From contig KB722746.1 in NCBI GenBank assembly GCA_000349905.1, forward strand, positions 184,273 through 248,272: a DNA stretch of 64,000 bases, given 5' to 3'. Made by a program: the position numbers and the translations under genes. This stretch comes from Volvariella volvacea V23 (taxonomy: Eukaryota > Basidiomycota > Agaricomycetes > Agaricales > Pluteaceae). Position 1 is the first letter of the stretch, and every line of letters begins with the position of its first letter. Below are positions 37,861 through 50,155 of the stretch, one piece after another. The notes below the pieces were generated by a model, which made no database searches, had not been told where the DNA came from, and saw nothing but the letters and a program-made list of their open reading frames with translations.

Positions 37861-38265
37861 TTTTTATGGTCGCGATGGGCTGGGCTCGGAGGAGAGATGG
37901 AAAATGAGGATGGCGATGGAGGACAAGACGCGATTGACAAAACTTTACATCAATCACCCCACATTGTCGGAGTTTCGGCATCTCCCGGTTATCAGTGCGA
38001 TAACCACGCGACTGCCACACAACTTCTGCGGAGCCAGAGAGCGTCCCACTGCCCGCCCTGGCTCTACACACGTGCTAGCGCCCTTTAGGTGTCCCTTGGA
38101 GGTCGAGGCACAAGTAGCCAAGTGAAAATCAAGGGCTGGCGTTCCTCTTATTTCTGCACTTGCCTTTGTCTAATTACGCATCCCCAAAATCTTAGAGCGC
38201 CCCAGAATCCGGGAGTCATCAGGCGTGGTGTGAATTCGGTTAATTATACAAGTCATTTCTTACAT
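37861..38265. other. NAP1 promoter and 3' flank of the DUF6533 gene
   Basis: 405 bp on the upstream side of NAP1. No gene or clear motif seen. Confidence 0.5.
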
Positions 38266-39855
38266 TCATGTACGAAATGAAGGCAACGTCATCTCCTGCC
38301 AATCATTGTAGTCGTCGTATCTATCTCCCCGGCATTGATATCGTATGTGCAATACCACCCGACTCGTCATGGCAGAATGGACCACCCGTTCCAGACTAGG
38401 GCCCGTGTTCGCATGTTATCAGTTTGAATGATAGATAGAGTGCTTGGACCCACCATGACAACATGTTGACAAACGAGAGCTATATGGATCCTCAACAATG
38501 GAGCGTAGATAGATGATGGGGTTGCTTACAGGGAGGATAAATATCACGACGACGTTCACCATGGACAATACTGCCGCGAAAGTTGTAGACAATTTCCAAC
38601 AGTAGCACGATCAACTTACCAAGGAGATATACAAAGAAAAGTGCCCCTGCAGGATGTCAAACAAGTTTTTGTTATCTATGAGTGAAAAGGCGTACCATCG
38701 CGAAAGACCGCTTTAATTAGACCCGAGTCGAGGGCTATCAATCCTAAATAAAGACATCAGTACCTTATCAAAATCCAGGCAGACGACTCACCATTTTGAA
38801 TCCCGGGTAGGAGCATCAGAGCCAAAATACCTGCCCAAAAGCGCATCATTCACCATCTGCAATCGATCTCAATTCCGAGTGCATGCTTACATGCCTCATA
38901 CGCCGAAAGAAGAATATAGCATATGGCTAAAAAGCGATTCTTCGGCTCGAAGAGACAATACAGATTTTGTTCCGGAAGAGAATACACTATAGTCATGGTA
39001 TTCAAATAAACAAGTTCAGCGTTTCCAATGGACTTACGAATTACACTGTCGAGAAAATGCGACATGCACCAGAAATTCGGGGCCCAGAGAGCCAGAAAGA
39101 AGATCGGTAGGGCGTATGTAAGTCGTTTATCTTGATTCCACACCGCCCATGCCCTCCATGTTAAGACGACTTGAGAGGGATAAAATTAGAATTTTGAACA
39201 TGGAGGACAGCGGTTGCGGAGGTCCAACCTTCGGAAATGGCGACTCCTATTATGTACATCCCTACATCAAAATATGAGAAGATGGCGAACCGTCAATCAC
39301 GCAGTTCTGCCGCGCTCAACGGTCTAAAGCGATAAACGAGAATCCACTTACATGCCATTGATTTATACCCTCGTTCGCAAACATCGTCACTAACAGTTAC
39401 AGTCGTGAAATCTCTTCACTGCCTCAGCACTTTTCTCCAAGGATGCCCCAGAAGAATGGAAACCGGGACGAAAAACAAGAGAGACACCAAAGACAAACTT
39501 ACAAATCGTTAAAGCTATGGCATCCGCAAACGGCATGTACCTCTGTATTAAGTACAACACTTTCACCACATTCCACTCCGACCACCATACCAGATCGGCT
39601 TCCATTCCTATGGTCAGAGCGTAGTCGTAGACGAACAAAGCTGCCCCAGCGACTGCGATTCAGGGAGATAAGGGTCAGTAAGCAGCGTGAATACGCCATG
39701 AAGAATCGCAGAAGTGGGACATACATGAACATGCCTAACGATTAGAATCATTAGCGATACGTCGAGTGTCGAATAGAACGGCGCCGACTCACCCGAAGAA
39801 TAAAGGTCCGAAAGACGATATCCCCAGCCTCAAGCCCAACATCAACAGTCGCCAT
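38266..39855 (-). CDS. DUF6533-type multi-pass membrane protein
   Basis: Basidiomycete-specific membrane protein of unknown function, about 284 residues, predicted to cross the membrane about seven times. Thirteen exons: 39855-39793, 39736-39727 (10 nt), 39652-39503, 39411-39352, 39261-39229, 39169-39038, 38986-38891, 38830-38792, 38743-38696, 38646-38620, 38570-38530, 38479-38454, 38395-38266. All phases close. The N-terminal signature is FVYDYALTIGMEADLVW then WNVVKVLYLIQRYMPF; then SMAWMYIIGVAISEVVLTWR with AWAVWNQDKR, then GALFFVYLLV and the closing LERVVHSAMTSRVVLHIRYQ. Hydrophobic segments such as LTYALPIFFLALWAPNFW are obvious. The family is expanded in Agaricomycetes; a receptor-like role is sometimes suspected but unproven. 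Confidence 0.85.
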
Positions 39856-41484
39856 CCCAAAACGGACTCAACCAAACACTGGGACGAGATGGAAGTGCGA
39901 AAGAGAACAGAAGCACAACAACGAAATAAAAAAGAAACAAGGAAACCCGAGCTCCAGCGGTATCTCCTTGAAAAATAGAACAGCCGTAGGGCGAAAATGG
40001 GGTGGTTGGGGATGGGGATGGGAGAGACCAAACCGGGGCAGTGGATCGTATGCGGTTGACATGGCATTATATGTATGCGATGTGTCGTGTATTGTCTAAT
40101 GTGAACATTTGACAAGCATGGAAGAACGTGGTGCGGGATCTATCCGGGGGATTGATATTTGACATGGCAAAGCCAGGGGAGGAACGGTTGATCAGAATCA
40201 TCATTAGGATCAGGATCACGTACGCCGTTCGTATCTACTTTGGTACACCGTGTCTACAGAGTTGCCAAGGCGGTGTTTTCTTGGGTAGGGTCTGGAGTTG
40301 CTTATGCCTAAGGATAGGTACTAACCCCACGTATCTCAGCCTATTAAGAACGCTGCCTGATACGTTGACGTATGATATGTTGATGTATTGAGTGATAATA
40401 GATCCGGAATATCAGCCACATCTGTCAATCACGAAGAAGACAATCTCTCTAGATTGTCAGATCGCTTAAATATCCCCAACAGGCAATCTACACACATCGA
40501 ACAGCGGCCAACTGAGTGTGGCCCAGGGCAGCGGTTCGTCGTCTTGTGGCTATCGCCCTCAAGCTTTTTCCGGAGCGACGATCTCTGTACCCAGTTAAAG
40601 TTTGAAGTGCGATGCGCCCGTGCTATGAAATGATAGGCTCTCAATACACCAGTTTAAAACAGCCTCAAGCAGAAGAGACAGCTTACATCCAAAGGATCTT
40701 CCCACTTGATCGCGAAGAACCGGCACCATGGCGCGCGCAAACGTGCCTTATTAATTCAGATATGCAAGCCACCCAAATTAGTTATACCACTCTAGCGAAT
40801 CATACAAGCGCCAGGGAGTACGAGGTGCAGAGGCAGCGGCCTTGCACCTCTATCACATCATACGCTATTCCCAGTCATGATTTACACACAAAGCCCCCAA
40901 AATCGCATAGCATGCCTTGTTCCTTGTTTGCGCGGGAATTGAACAATATCGGTGGTGAAAGGGGATGATAGCACTGCGTTATGATCCAAAAGAACCAGGC
41001 ATACTTGCAATGTGTTCACGGGAGGATGAATCCAGATAGGATCTATATAAGAAGTCATCCAAAATCCCAAGGAGGAAGAAGCACGCATACCAGAACTGCA
41101 CTCCGAGATGACCGACCTGGAAGGAGACTCGTGAATACGTGGTCCTGCTCTCAAACTGTCAAAGTCCAGATGCGTATGCTCCATTCCAAAGTTCAAATTG
41201 AATTTACACGGAACGAAAACGAACGAATAAAATAAAAATAGGAGAAGTCCAGGGTAAGGAGGGAAGTCGGGGTAATCGTCCGAAGAAAAAACAGTGATGT
41301 AAGTGAGGAAAGGATATGAGAGTAACGAAAGATATGGGGGATAGAGGAGGGAAGAGCATAAACGCGAACGTGAATGGCAAGTAAGAAGAGTTCGCCGCAT
41401 GTATAACGAGCCCACCCACTTGACATCATTGCACCCAGATCGCCACACTAGAACCACACTCCACATTCCACGCCTCAATCTGGT
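39856..41484. other. Intergenic, 1.6 kb
   Basis: Upstream of the DUF6533 gene and downstream of the Rab-like GTPase. Open frames on both strands lack recognisable domains; no splice structure supports a gene. Confidence 0.45.
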
Positions 41485-43767
41485 TCAAGTACAACATCCC
41501 CCGATCCCGCCATCCTTCCTCGTTCCACCCGCTGTCGTAGCTTTAACCCGAATCGTATCGCTCGCATTCCCCAAACGTCCATTTCCATTCCCGTTCGTAT
41601 GTCCTCTCCGTCGACGGCGTCGATGAGCATGTCCACCAACATTCCCGTTGCTGTACGGACTCGCATACCCATACAACATCCTTCCCAGTCCGCTCCATCC
41701 TCCACCTCCTCCACCATCGCTTTTATATCCGCCTTCACCCTCGCTTCCGCTCGCGTCGTCTCCATCTTGTTCCCAATCGTGATCAAGGAAATGCAACCTG
41801 CGGGCTTCAACACCCTCCTCATACTCCCACTTCCTCACAACCCTCTTCACAACGTACTCGAACACCTCTTTGACCCCTTCTCCCGTTTTAGCGCTCGTAA
41901 AGAACGATGCAGGTCCTCGAATAGGCGATGGCGGTAGGAGCGGCAGGTTCGTCCTAGGTGCAGAGATAGACGGCACGGCGTTTGAGGAAGATAGCTGTCC
42001 CTGTACTCGCCGCTCTCTCCTATTTCTCTCTCGCTGTCTCGCAAACGTACTCGGCGTGATGGTAGCTATACTCCCAGAACTAGCGCTCCCATTTGGCAAC
42101 AACCCAATACCGACCGCAGCCGATTTCGGCCCATTCTTCCGAAGTGGCGCCGGGGACGGCGTAGGTGATGCTGAGCGCGCCTTTTTTGAGCTTGAAGCAA
42201 CGCTAACGTGATTGGCCCTTTCGTTCACGATTTCGAGATCTTCTTCGCTCAACTCTCCCTCTCCCATAGCGTTTCCATTGGTACCGCTAAAGTCGATTCC
42301 TAGCCCTCTGCGTGCGCCACTTCCCGCCAGTCTACTTCTCCGATTACCAACAATTTGCCACGATTCTTCCAGCGGTTCTGGAGGCTCGGGTGAACTCCTG
42401 GCGCTTTGATATACATCAAAGATCGACAGTGATGACGAGGGCGTGTGGTATATTGATAGTGTAGTCCGAGACGCCATTGTTCCTCCAAAGAACTGAGATT
42501 GTGATCCTGAGAGTCTGTGAGAAGATGCTTGTGACAGACGATTGCGTGCACGTCTAGCGAGATAAGGGTGAGTTGGAGGATGCTGGCTTGAGTTTGAATT
42601 TGATCTGCTATGGTGATTTGTAGGTTGATCCGATAAAGACGACGAGGAGGACGAAAGCGAGGATGAAGAGGGACAAGTCAGTTGAACTCTTGGCGTTTGC
42701 GAAAGAGCGGAATTGGTTTGACGAGATTGCAAGGGGCGTGAAAAGGATTCAGAAGCGAGTGAAGTCGAGACGGTATTTGAATTGAGACCTGGGTTGATTC
42801 CGATTGGCGTTTGGGGAGATGGTACTGATGAAGGCGTTGATGAAGGTATGCGGCCTTGTGAATGAATGGAGGCTGGTGCAATACCAACCAGCGAAGCTGA
42901 TATTGTCGGAAGTGACCAACTAGGCGATGGCTGCTCGTCACCATCTGAATCGAGCGGAATGAGCGATTCGATGAATCTCGAAACCTCATGCTTCGTTACG
43001 CGCTTTCTTCCTCCGGCATCAATGTTCCCATTCATCGCCACGTCACCTCCACTGTTGGCCTCGTGAAGTCCCTCTCCTGGAGGCACCAAGTCGACTTTGT
43101 TCCCTACAAACACGACGCAAAACTCCTGCACCTCATCACTCGCCCTCACTTTCCCATCCCTCTCTGAAACCTCAGGTTCTGGTAAGGGGACGTTACGAGA
43201 GAAATCGTCCCACCATTTCCTCAACACATGCAGAGATTCGGCGTCGTTCACGTCGTAGAGAAGTATGACCGCGTCAGCGCCACGGAAGAAGGCTGATGAA
43301 AGAGATGAGAAGCGCTCCTGACCCGCTGTGTCCTAGCATACGCCGACCCAAAGATGAGAGTGAATACATTGTCCGATGCGTTGGCGTGGTTTACATACCC
43401 AGATTTGTAATGCCACGCTCTTTCCGCTCCCACTCTCCCCGGGCTCAGCCTCAGCGCGTTCCACTCCCGCATCCATCGAATCCAGCTCCTTCAAAGACGC
43501 CTCACTTGGCCATGGCAGAGTTTTCGTTATGAAATCCGTTCCAATGGTTGCTCTATACCCCGTCGTAAATTTGCCGGAAATGTACTAGTTGGGTCTATCA
43601 GTTTGGTCACGAGAGTGGACATCGAGAATGGACGGACTCACTTGACCCCTCAAACTAGTCTTTCCAGCTCCCGATGCACCTATCACAACCAACTTGATGG
43701 TCCGAACGGGTTTAACTGCTGTTCCATTGGCTGATGTGGGAGCAGCTGCTTGAGGCGGTGGTGACAT
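41485..43767 (-). CDS. Rab-like small GTPase with a roughly 400-residue insertion
   Basis: Exons 43767-43642, 43584-43399 and 43332-41485 give about 719 residues, over three times a normal Rab. All nucleotide-binding motifs are present: P-loop GASGAGKTSL (about residue 30), switch I YRATIGTDF, DTAGQERFSSL at 105, NKVDL at 182, and the fifth motif TSAKTGEGVKEVFEYVV only at about 583. The gap between the fourth and fifth motifs is Ser/Pro/Arg-rich and probably disordered. A second insertion before DTAGQE is acidic. The C-terminus is Gly/Asn-rich with a run of six Arg and ends GGCCT; the paired Cys could be geranylgeranylated. The domain most resembles Rab7-type vesicle-traffic GTPases. An in-frame Met at 44016 would add 83 residues. 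Confidence 0.85.
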
Positions 43768-44592
43768 CGAATCTGTTGGCCCCGAGTTCTGCACAGCGCC
43801 GGCGCTCGATTTACTTTCAAAGTCTTTGATATTCAAATAGGGCCTTCTGGAGCGACGTTCACGGTCAGGCAATGGGGGAGCTGAGGAGGAGGTGAGTGGG
43901 TCAGCCTGAGGTGGCTGCTGGCTGATTGCCGGTTGTTTACGTTTAGATGGCCGGAATCTCACCACAATCCTCCCATCGCGAATTGCAAAGCCCGTGGAGG
44001 CACTAATCCTCGTCAACCGAATGAAATAGAGCAGCGCGACACAGGTGTTATTGCGCTCGTCGATTACGCAGCAGGCATAATTTTAAGCAATTTCGTGTCG
44101 CGAATTTCGACGCCCCGCACGACGCAATCCAAAGTTAAAGACGTTGCGAGGTGAAATCCGAGATAATTGCCACCAACATAGATATTACGGAGCAGTAAAC
44201 TATACCACGCATACCGAAAACGCCCTACCCGAAAGCAGCTGCCTATGTATGGCATGTTAGGCCAACGAGAGCTCAAACTCATGTTCATGGTCCTGAAAAC
44301 CGTTATTCCAGGTGATGGGCGGAGATGGATGAGTCTCATCAATGACCTTTCTCCACTCTGAGCCCTACGTCATCCTGAGCCGGTGCAAAAAAAATGGATC
44401 CCTGCTGCGACTTACTGATTTTGAATTATCTTGGGAGATGACTCCGGGTCATTAACTACGGCTCCCCTGTCAGCTTGCAGCGCACAATAGGGTGGTACGA
44501 GAAGTGCGTTAAAGTCTAATCGAATTACAAGCAGCGATAATATATATATAAAGTATACCAGGTCCCCACTTTTCTCTACACGATCGCCCATT
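43768..44592. other. Intergenic between GTPase and GH16 genes
   Basis: GTPase upstream region, possibly including an N-terminal extension to 44016, and 3' flank of GH16. No other gene seen. Confidence 0.4.
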
Positions 44593-45965
44593 TCATTGGT
44601 ACACGCGAACGGCGGCAATATCAAAGTAAGCATCTCGAAATGCGGATGGGTTGTTGTTCACAAAGTCTAAGAAGGCGACGTTATCGAATCTTCGCCAGTT
44701 CCGAAATGGGAGGGACCCACCAATACAAGTTCCTGGGCAACCAGATTGATCGTATACGTTACCTGCCCAATCGCCGCCTATGGAGAATTAAATCTGAGTC
44801 TTCATCAATGAAGTGGCGAGACACCACTCACAGAATGTAAGGTTGATGATGATGTGATGCTCGCCGAAATGGGAAGCGATGTCGCAGTAGTCGTCGGGGA
44901 AGTACGCCGATGGTATGCCAAACAAGTCGGTATTAATGTTGCCATCACCGTGCTTCACCGCCCAAGGGACGGTTGGGTCGTGACGGGACCAAAACCACAC
45001 CTTGATGAAGGAATTCGTCCGCTCCATCGCGTACCAACCACCACCAACTCTGTTGAATGTCGGGCCATAACTTTGAGGTTGGATGAGTTCGACGCCACAA
45101 CCCGCGTTATAGTTGACGAAGGCATTGCAGTCGCGATATGTTGGAATGCTAAGGAAGGAACAGGAGGTGAAGAAAGAAGTAGAAGACTAAACTATTGACG
45201 GATGTGAGTTGAAAGAGATATTGGGACATACCCGAGCATTGGTCGTACTTGAGGCATTGTGCAACCAGGACCAGTGTGGAGAGTCACTGCATTTGTCCCA
45301 CAATCATTGACGCCTTCGAGGATATCCACCTCCCCCTAGAGCAATGTTTACGACATGGGACGAGCCCGATGTGACGTTTACATACACCATATGGCCAATT
45401 GGATTCCGTGGTTTGCCAAACCGCAGGCCAGGTCCTACGAGGTAAAACACATCAGTATTGAGCAGGCGGGGAAATGTAATAGGGAACTTACCCGCACCCT
45501 TGTGGCATATGCCGAATATTGAAGCTATTGATAATTATAATAAGATAATTTTTCTTACAGGTACCGGAATTAGTGAGAAAGTGCTAACTCACACGGCAAC
45601 GTGGGTAGTATACGTCTTGTAGGTCATAATCCTAACTGAATCACGTCCAGGACCATCTGGATGCAAAACAGTAGTGCTATCGGCCTGAAGGACGAAGCTA
45701 TCGCTGGTGGCGTAAGTCAAATTCTTTGCTAGAGCAGTATCTTTGTCGACATAGTTTCTATCGAATCGGATGAAATCAATCCACTGAACAAGTAAGGACA
45801 GTTGGATACGTACACCCGGCCATGAGTTGGATCGCGAATATTTTGGAACATGAACGCATCTAGGAATGCCGGTCCAATCCAATTGTCAGTTAAGGTGTAG
45901 GTTGCGCCTTCAACTAGTCCCGGTGCAAGAGGGGAGAGAATGAGTACGAGACGTGAGTACTTCAT
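44593..45965 (-). CDS. Secreted glycoside hydrolase family 16 protein
   Basis: Beta-glucanase-type retaining glycosidase, probably acting on fungal wall or plant beta-1,3(4)-glucans. The N-terminus MKYSRLVLILSPLAPGLVEG is a signal peptide. Seven exons: 45965-45814, 45757-45593, 45524-45492, 45434-45386, 45335-45232, 45148-44832, 44777-44593; about 334 residues. Family landmarks: FQNIRDPTHGRVNYVDK near the N-terminus, TWPAVWQT, and the catalytic site GEVDILEG with nucleophile and acid/base Glu two turns apart on either side of Asp. After DCNAFVNYNAGCGVELIQP come WFWSRHD and IINLTFCGDWAGNVY; the end is VNNNPSAFRDAYFDIAAVRVY. The layout matches basidiomycete GH16 enzymes of the laminarinase type. 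Substrate cannot be fixed from sequence alone. Confidence 0.9.
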
Positions 45966-46719
45966 TTCTGGGGCGAAAGAATAACCCACAAGGAAATCGT
46001 GCCACGAATTTATGCGCCGAACGAACCCCGGGCGTGACGCCAACATAATCGCAACCGCGGTGCCTGTTTCTAGCCGCCGTCAGATTAACAAACGAACAAG
46101 CGAGCGATACTCACCGATTTAGCAGCCGAGTCAGTGAACACGCCAACTACGTGCCAACAGAGAACAGACAGCTTCGGATAGATAGATGGGAGGTATCATG
46201 CTTGGTCTTACCCCGATACCGCTGGGTTTGTGTGGGAGTAGCAGCAGATACGACAGAGATAGGAAATTAAGTGGAGACGAGGACTTGTGTATAGTACGTC
46301 GCTATAGAACCTGCTCAATCACAGCTTTTGATTAGTGCTTTTGATGATTGAAAATGTTGCAAGGGAGTTATGAAAGGTGCTCGGAAGTTGGCATTTTGGG
46401 GCTTTGGTAAAGTGCTCGGTCGTAGGAGTGGAAGAACACCGGACAGAGTTGCGGCTTCGATGTAGGGTCTGGGATTACCATCGATCCGCTAGACTGTAGT
46501 TTTCCCCAGCTGCGTTTTCAAATTTCTTACCAAATGACCTCCACTAGTTCATACTCGAGCTCCTCCACTGTGCGAGATAGTAAGCCATTTTGTCATTAAA
46601 TCGGACTTTGAAAATAGTTGAAAATACCGTATGTATTGTAGGTAGCCACTCGTCCTCTGAATTGTCATGGCACGAGCCGTGGTACTATTTCCTTTTCTGT
46701 CTCCGTTCTTTATTCATAT
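45966..46719. other. Region between divergent GH16 gene and kinase-like relic
   Basis: Shared upstream region. An ATG at 46533 opens a Ser-rich frame (TSTSSYSSSSTVRD) followed by a good donor (GTAAGC, 46578 region) and may be the first exon of the kinase-like gene, but the phase of the next junction could not be resolved. Confidence 0.35.
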
Positions 46720-47652
46720 GTGCCTTGTTTTCAGACACACAATGATAACGCTTATCTTTGCATTTCATATGGTCAAGTCCGGCGGGTAGCACACGAAACA
46801 AGCGGACTTGATGACAAGGAGGTCATTAAGCTGCGCCGCTCTGAACTTTCGCTCTTGACGCTTCGGATTCATGAAATACCAGAGTCTGCGAGAAAGGACC
46901 TTCCGGATTTGCCGCCGCCTTTGACTCCTTCTGAAGAGCTAACACTCAGCATTCAGATCAACGATGAAATTGGGTCGGGCCGTACAGGAACTACTTTCAA
47001 AATATCATACGATGAACTTCAAGGCTACAATGTTCCTCCTCTGGTTGTCAAAGTTGCGGTTAATAAATCGTGCGAGGATTTAAAACGCGAGGCGTCCGTG
47101 TATAACGAACTATGGTTCCTGCAAGGATCCAAAATTCCAAGATGCTATGGGCACTTTGAGCTTCAGTTGAGTCGCAACTTTCTTTTTTGCAATTTATCGC
47201 ATACTTCCTGATACGCAAACCAAGAAACAGCTCCACCAAAGTCGGATTTCTTGTACTGGAGGAGCTTGGTGGCGAGTTGCCACTCGAGGCAGGTTCAGAG
47301 ACCATTCTATCACGAGCAAAGTAATTCTTATTTTTTTCGTCGTGGCACAACAAATGTCTTATTCAATCTACGAAACAGAGAAGACATTCGTGAAATTTGC
47401 AATACATTGGTGAAGTACGGATAGACTCATGAGGATATTAGGTGGGAGAACATTTTGCGTAGGCGGGATGTTTCATTGGTATCGAAGGACAAGCACGCGG
47501 TATACCTCATCGATTTTGAGCACTTCGACAAGTCAGACTATAAAGAAGACGTAATCGGAGCTATTCATGATACTGCCATACTCCTAGCTTTCTCAGAGAT
47601 GGAGTGGCGCTTGTTCGTTAATAGTCGCAACCAGCAGAGAAATTACTTTTAG
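46720..47652 (+). pseudogene. Protein-kinase-like gene with a nonsense codon
   Basis: The first block carries a glycine loop (IGSGRTGTTFKI) and a lysine strand (LVVKVAV), then IPRCYGHFEL. After a likely intron the frame continues STKVGFLVLEELGGELPLE, and after a second (donor GTAATT) with REDIREICNTLVKYG. There a TAG stop (within 47415-47440) interrupts just before THEDIRWENIL, the HxDxxxxN catalytic loop, followed by VYLIDFEHFD at the DFG position. The protein would end QQRNYF at 47652. One TGG-to-TAG change would explain the stop. Start is uncertain because an upstream exon near 46533 is likely. This kinase-like type, with RWEN in place of the usual loop, is common in basidiomycete expansions. 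Confidence 0.6.
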
Positions 47653-48548
47653 ATTTACGAATGGAATTGTATATGCCCAATTTGTTCCCTTACCAGTGAT
47701 TTACATTCGTATACACTATTGAGTGCGTGAGCGATGTCAGGCACACATTCGGAAGCGGTCACACTCATCCTGGGCACAAAAATTGGGCACAACCAATTCA
47801 TAAAATAGGATGAGATCTTGGTGCAGTTCTTAGTCAGAGTGTAGCATCCCAAATAAGACCGGTGCCTCTATCATCTTATCGCATCACTGAAGGGAGCGTA
47901 CTGAGTGGCACTAGTTTGATTTAGCAATTTGCCAAACCAGTGTCGGGCAGAGCTCGCGCCCCACTTTGTTACCTAGGTATGATATTTGTGGGTCAAAGGA
48001 TTAAGATGTGTAGCAGGGAGCTAAATGAGTAGAAAAATGCATATCCATATAGTAGCGTGCATAGTATACGTCTTGGAGAACACGACCAAACATGCGATAT
48101 GTCTATCGAAAAGGTGGTGCTACGTGCTCGCAAGACGGTGATTTCCACAGTAACATACGTCAAGCTCTTTGTTGGAGCTATACTACACAAAGTTTGACAA
48201 AAACTGGTAATTGGGCGGGAAAGGGTAGTTGAAAACTCATACCTATCCACGTATTCAATCTAGGTATGCTGCATTGAGGGATAGCCTCCCAACCCAAGGG
48301 GTCGTACCATCGTCCTTCTTAAGTGGCATACGTGGCATATGGTCGGACCGTTTGGTGACAACTTATATCCACCGCTGCTGACGACGGCAGGTGAGCCAAA
48401 GAGTGGTTACAATTAAAGGCACCTAGATGTCGAGATGAATTACTAGATTGTCGTTGGAGAGGATATCAAGTTCGTACTGCCGCAAAAATGATCCAGGTGC
48501 CACAGCGGTAAGTCACGTGGCACATTCCATCTCTGCCTCCTCGAAGCG
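47653..48548. other. Intergenic, 0.9 kb
   Basis: Between two plus-strand genes. No supported gene; the right end is the promoter of the HNH-like gene. Confidence 0.45.
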
Positions 48549-49890
48549 ATGGCAGCAGTGCCGCAACCGCTATCCTTGCTTCCCCCTTCGTTTACCACAA
48601 AGATCAAAAGCCCACCACAGGAGTCGATTCATCGTTGGGAAGGACAATACCAGCGCGTTAAAAATGCCGAAATCGACATCCTACAGGGGTCAGGGCCGCA
48701 CACCTCCGACAATTTGGTCGCTATAACTATCTTGGGCTGCTGCATGCTCGAAACTGAATCTTTAAGTGGCCTTTTAAAGCTTTCCGATAAAATCCAAGCA
48801 GCATCGGACTCGAGCGATGGTGATGAGAAGCTTATAGAACTCGGCAAGTTTTACCTTCGACACCTTCTGAAACTCTGTACGTTACGAAGCACCACGACCA
48901 ACTGAATCATTCATGCCCTTTTCTCCAGTCTTCAGAGCCCAGAGATCGACGCCTGCACCTTCCAAACCCGAGCCCGACTATCCCGACGAACCTCAGTGCC
49001 ATGCAGAAGATCTATCATATATAGGGGCAAAGCACCTCGTTAGCTCTATCTTGTGCTTTACTTTGAAATACTACTCAACTATGCGCCACTTCCAATCAAT
49101 CAGGCATGGACCCGCGACCAACGTCGTTGTGTAGTCACCGGTTCATACGACGATTTCGATTCCAGCCGCCAAGCGCTCGAATACCACTCCAGAACTCACC
49201 AATTCGCATACAAGCTCCGTACCGCATATATCATTCCAGAGAGCTTTAGTAACATTCTAGAAGGTAAGCTGAGCCGTGCCAAATTGATTGTAATTAAGAG
49301 AATTCGTTTAGGTTCCAGCGACGACCTCGAAGCACTGTACATGGTCCTAGAAACTTTCGGATTCGAAGACATTATCGAAGACCTGCGTGGCCCAAATATC
49401 CACCGCGTGTGCAATATCCTCACTCTTGCAGAGCACGTTTACACCAAATTCGATTGGCTCGCGCTGTGGTTTGAAGAAACGGTATCCCAACTCTCTGTTT
49501 CACTTGCCGTCTCACCCTTTAACTGTGAGTTGCACGCAGGACAGAGAAAGCGAATATAACCTCCGTGTCTTGAGGGACAATTTCCGTCCCAATGCACCCG
49601 TGACTGGTTTATGGAATATGTCATGGAATAGATATCAGCATGTCGAGAAGGTTGTCTTCAAGGGTACCTCGTCTCTCCCTCCTCCATGCCCTCGCTATCT
49701 TGCGCTGCACGCTCTCTGTTGCAGGATAGGTGAGATATCCGGGGCTACGTGGCTTCTTCAAGAGCTTCACGAAGAATCAGCAGCTGTGACGGAGAAGGGC
49801 ACAATGGAGATGTCGCGCGATGATCTCAGAACCCTTTCTAGGGCTATGGATATGGGATTTGTTGTGTACCGATCCAGGGACTCCAATTAA
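48549..49890 (+). CDS. HNH-nuclease-domain-like protein
   Basis: Five exons (48549-48876, 48929-49038, 49104-49263, 49312-49481, 49540-49890) give about 372 residues. The N-terminal half is helical. The HNH_2-like domain starts at AWTRDQRRCVVTGSYD, continues with RTAYIIPESFSNIL, then LETFGFEDIIEDLRGPNIHRVCNILTLAEHVYTKFDWLALWFE, and ends with PRYLALHALCCRIGEISGA, all in the order of the fungal family. The position usually AHI(I/V)P has Tyr in place of the first catalytic His, so nuclease activity is doubtful. Proteins of this type form large, fast-evolving groups in Agaricomycetes with unknown roles. All exon phases agree. Confidence 0.75.
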
Positions 49891-50155
49891 GCTCGCGTAT
49901 ATGTTGGCAAGCATGGGTGCAATTGACTGCTCCCCGTGCCGAATGCCCAGTTACTTCAGTAGAGATGTTTTGATTAGAGAAAAGTGTTTGTGATTGACGA
50001 CTTATACAAGAATGAGTTGAAACATATCCATTTGTATCCATTCACTTACAACACATGGATGTATACACAAGAGGCGTAAGTTAGGAAATAAGCACGCAGG
50101 CCAAGAAATTCGCCCACCGAACTGCATGGGCCATGAACAAGGTAACTCAAAGAGC
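49891..50155. other. Short spacer between convergent genes
   Basis: 265 bp between the stops of the HNH-like gene and the dioxygenase. Nothing seen. Confidence 0.5.

Noticed and set aside
40612..41478. Overlapping open frames on both strands downstream of the Rab-like GTPase
   Set aside because: No domain, no splice support, biased composition; best explained as 3' flanking sequence.
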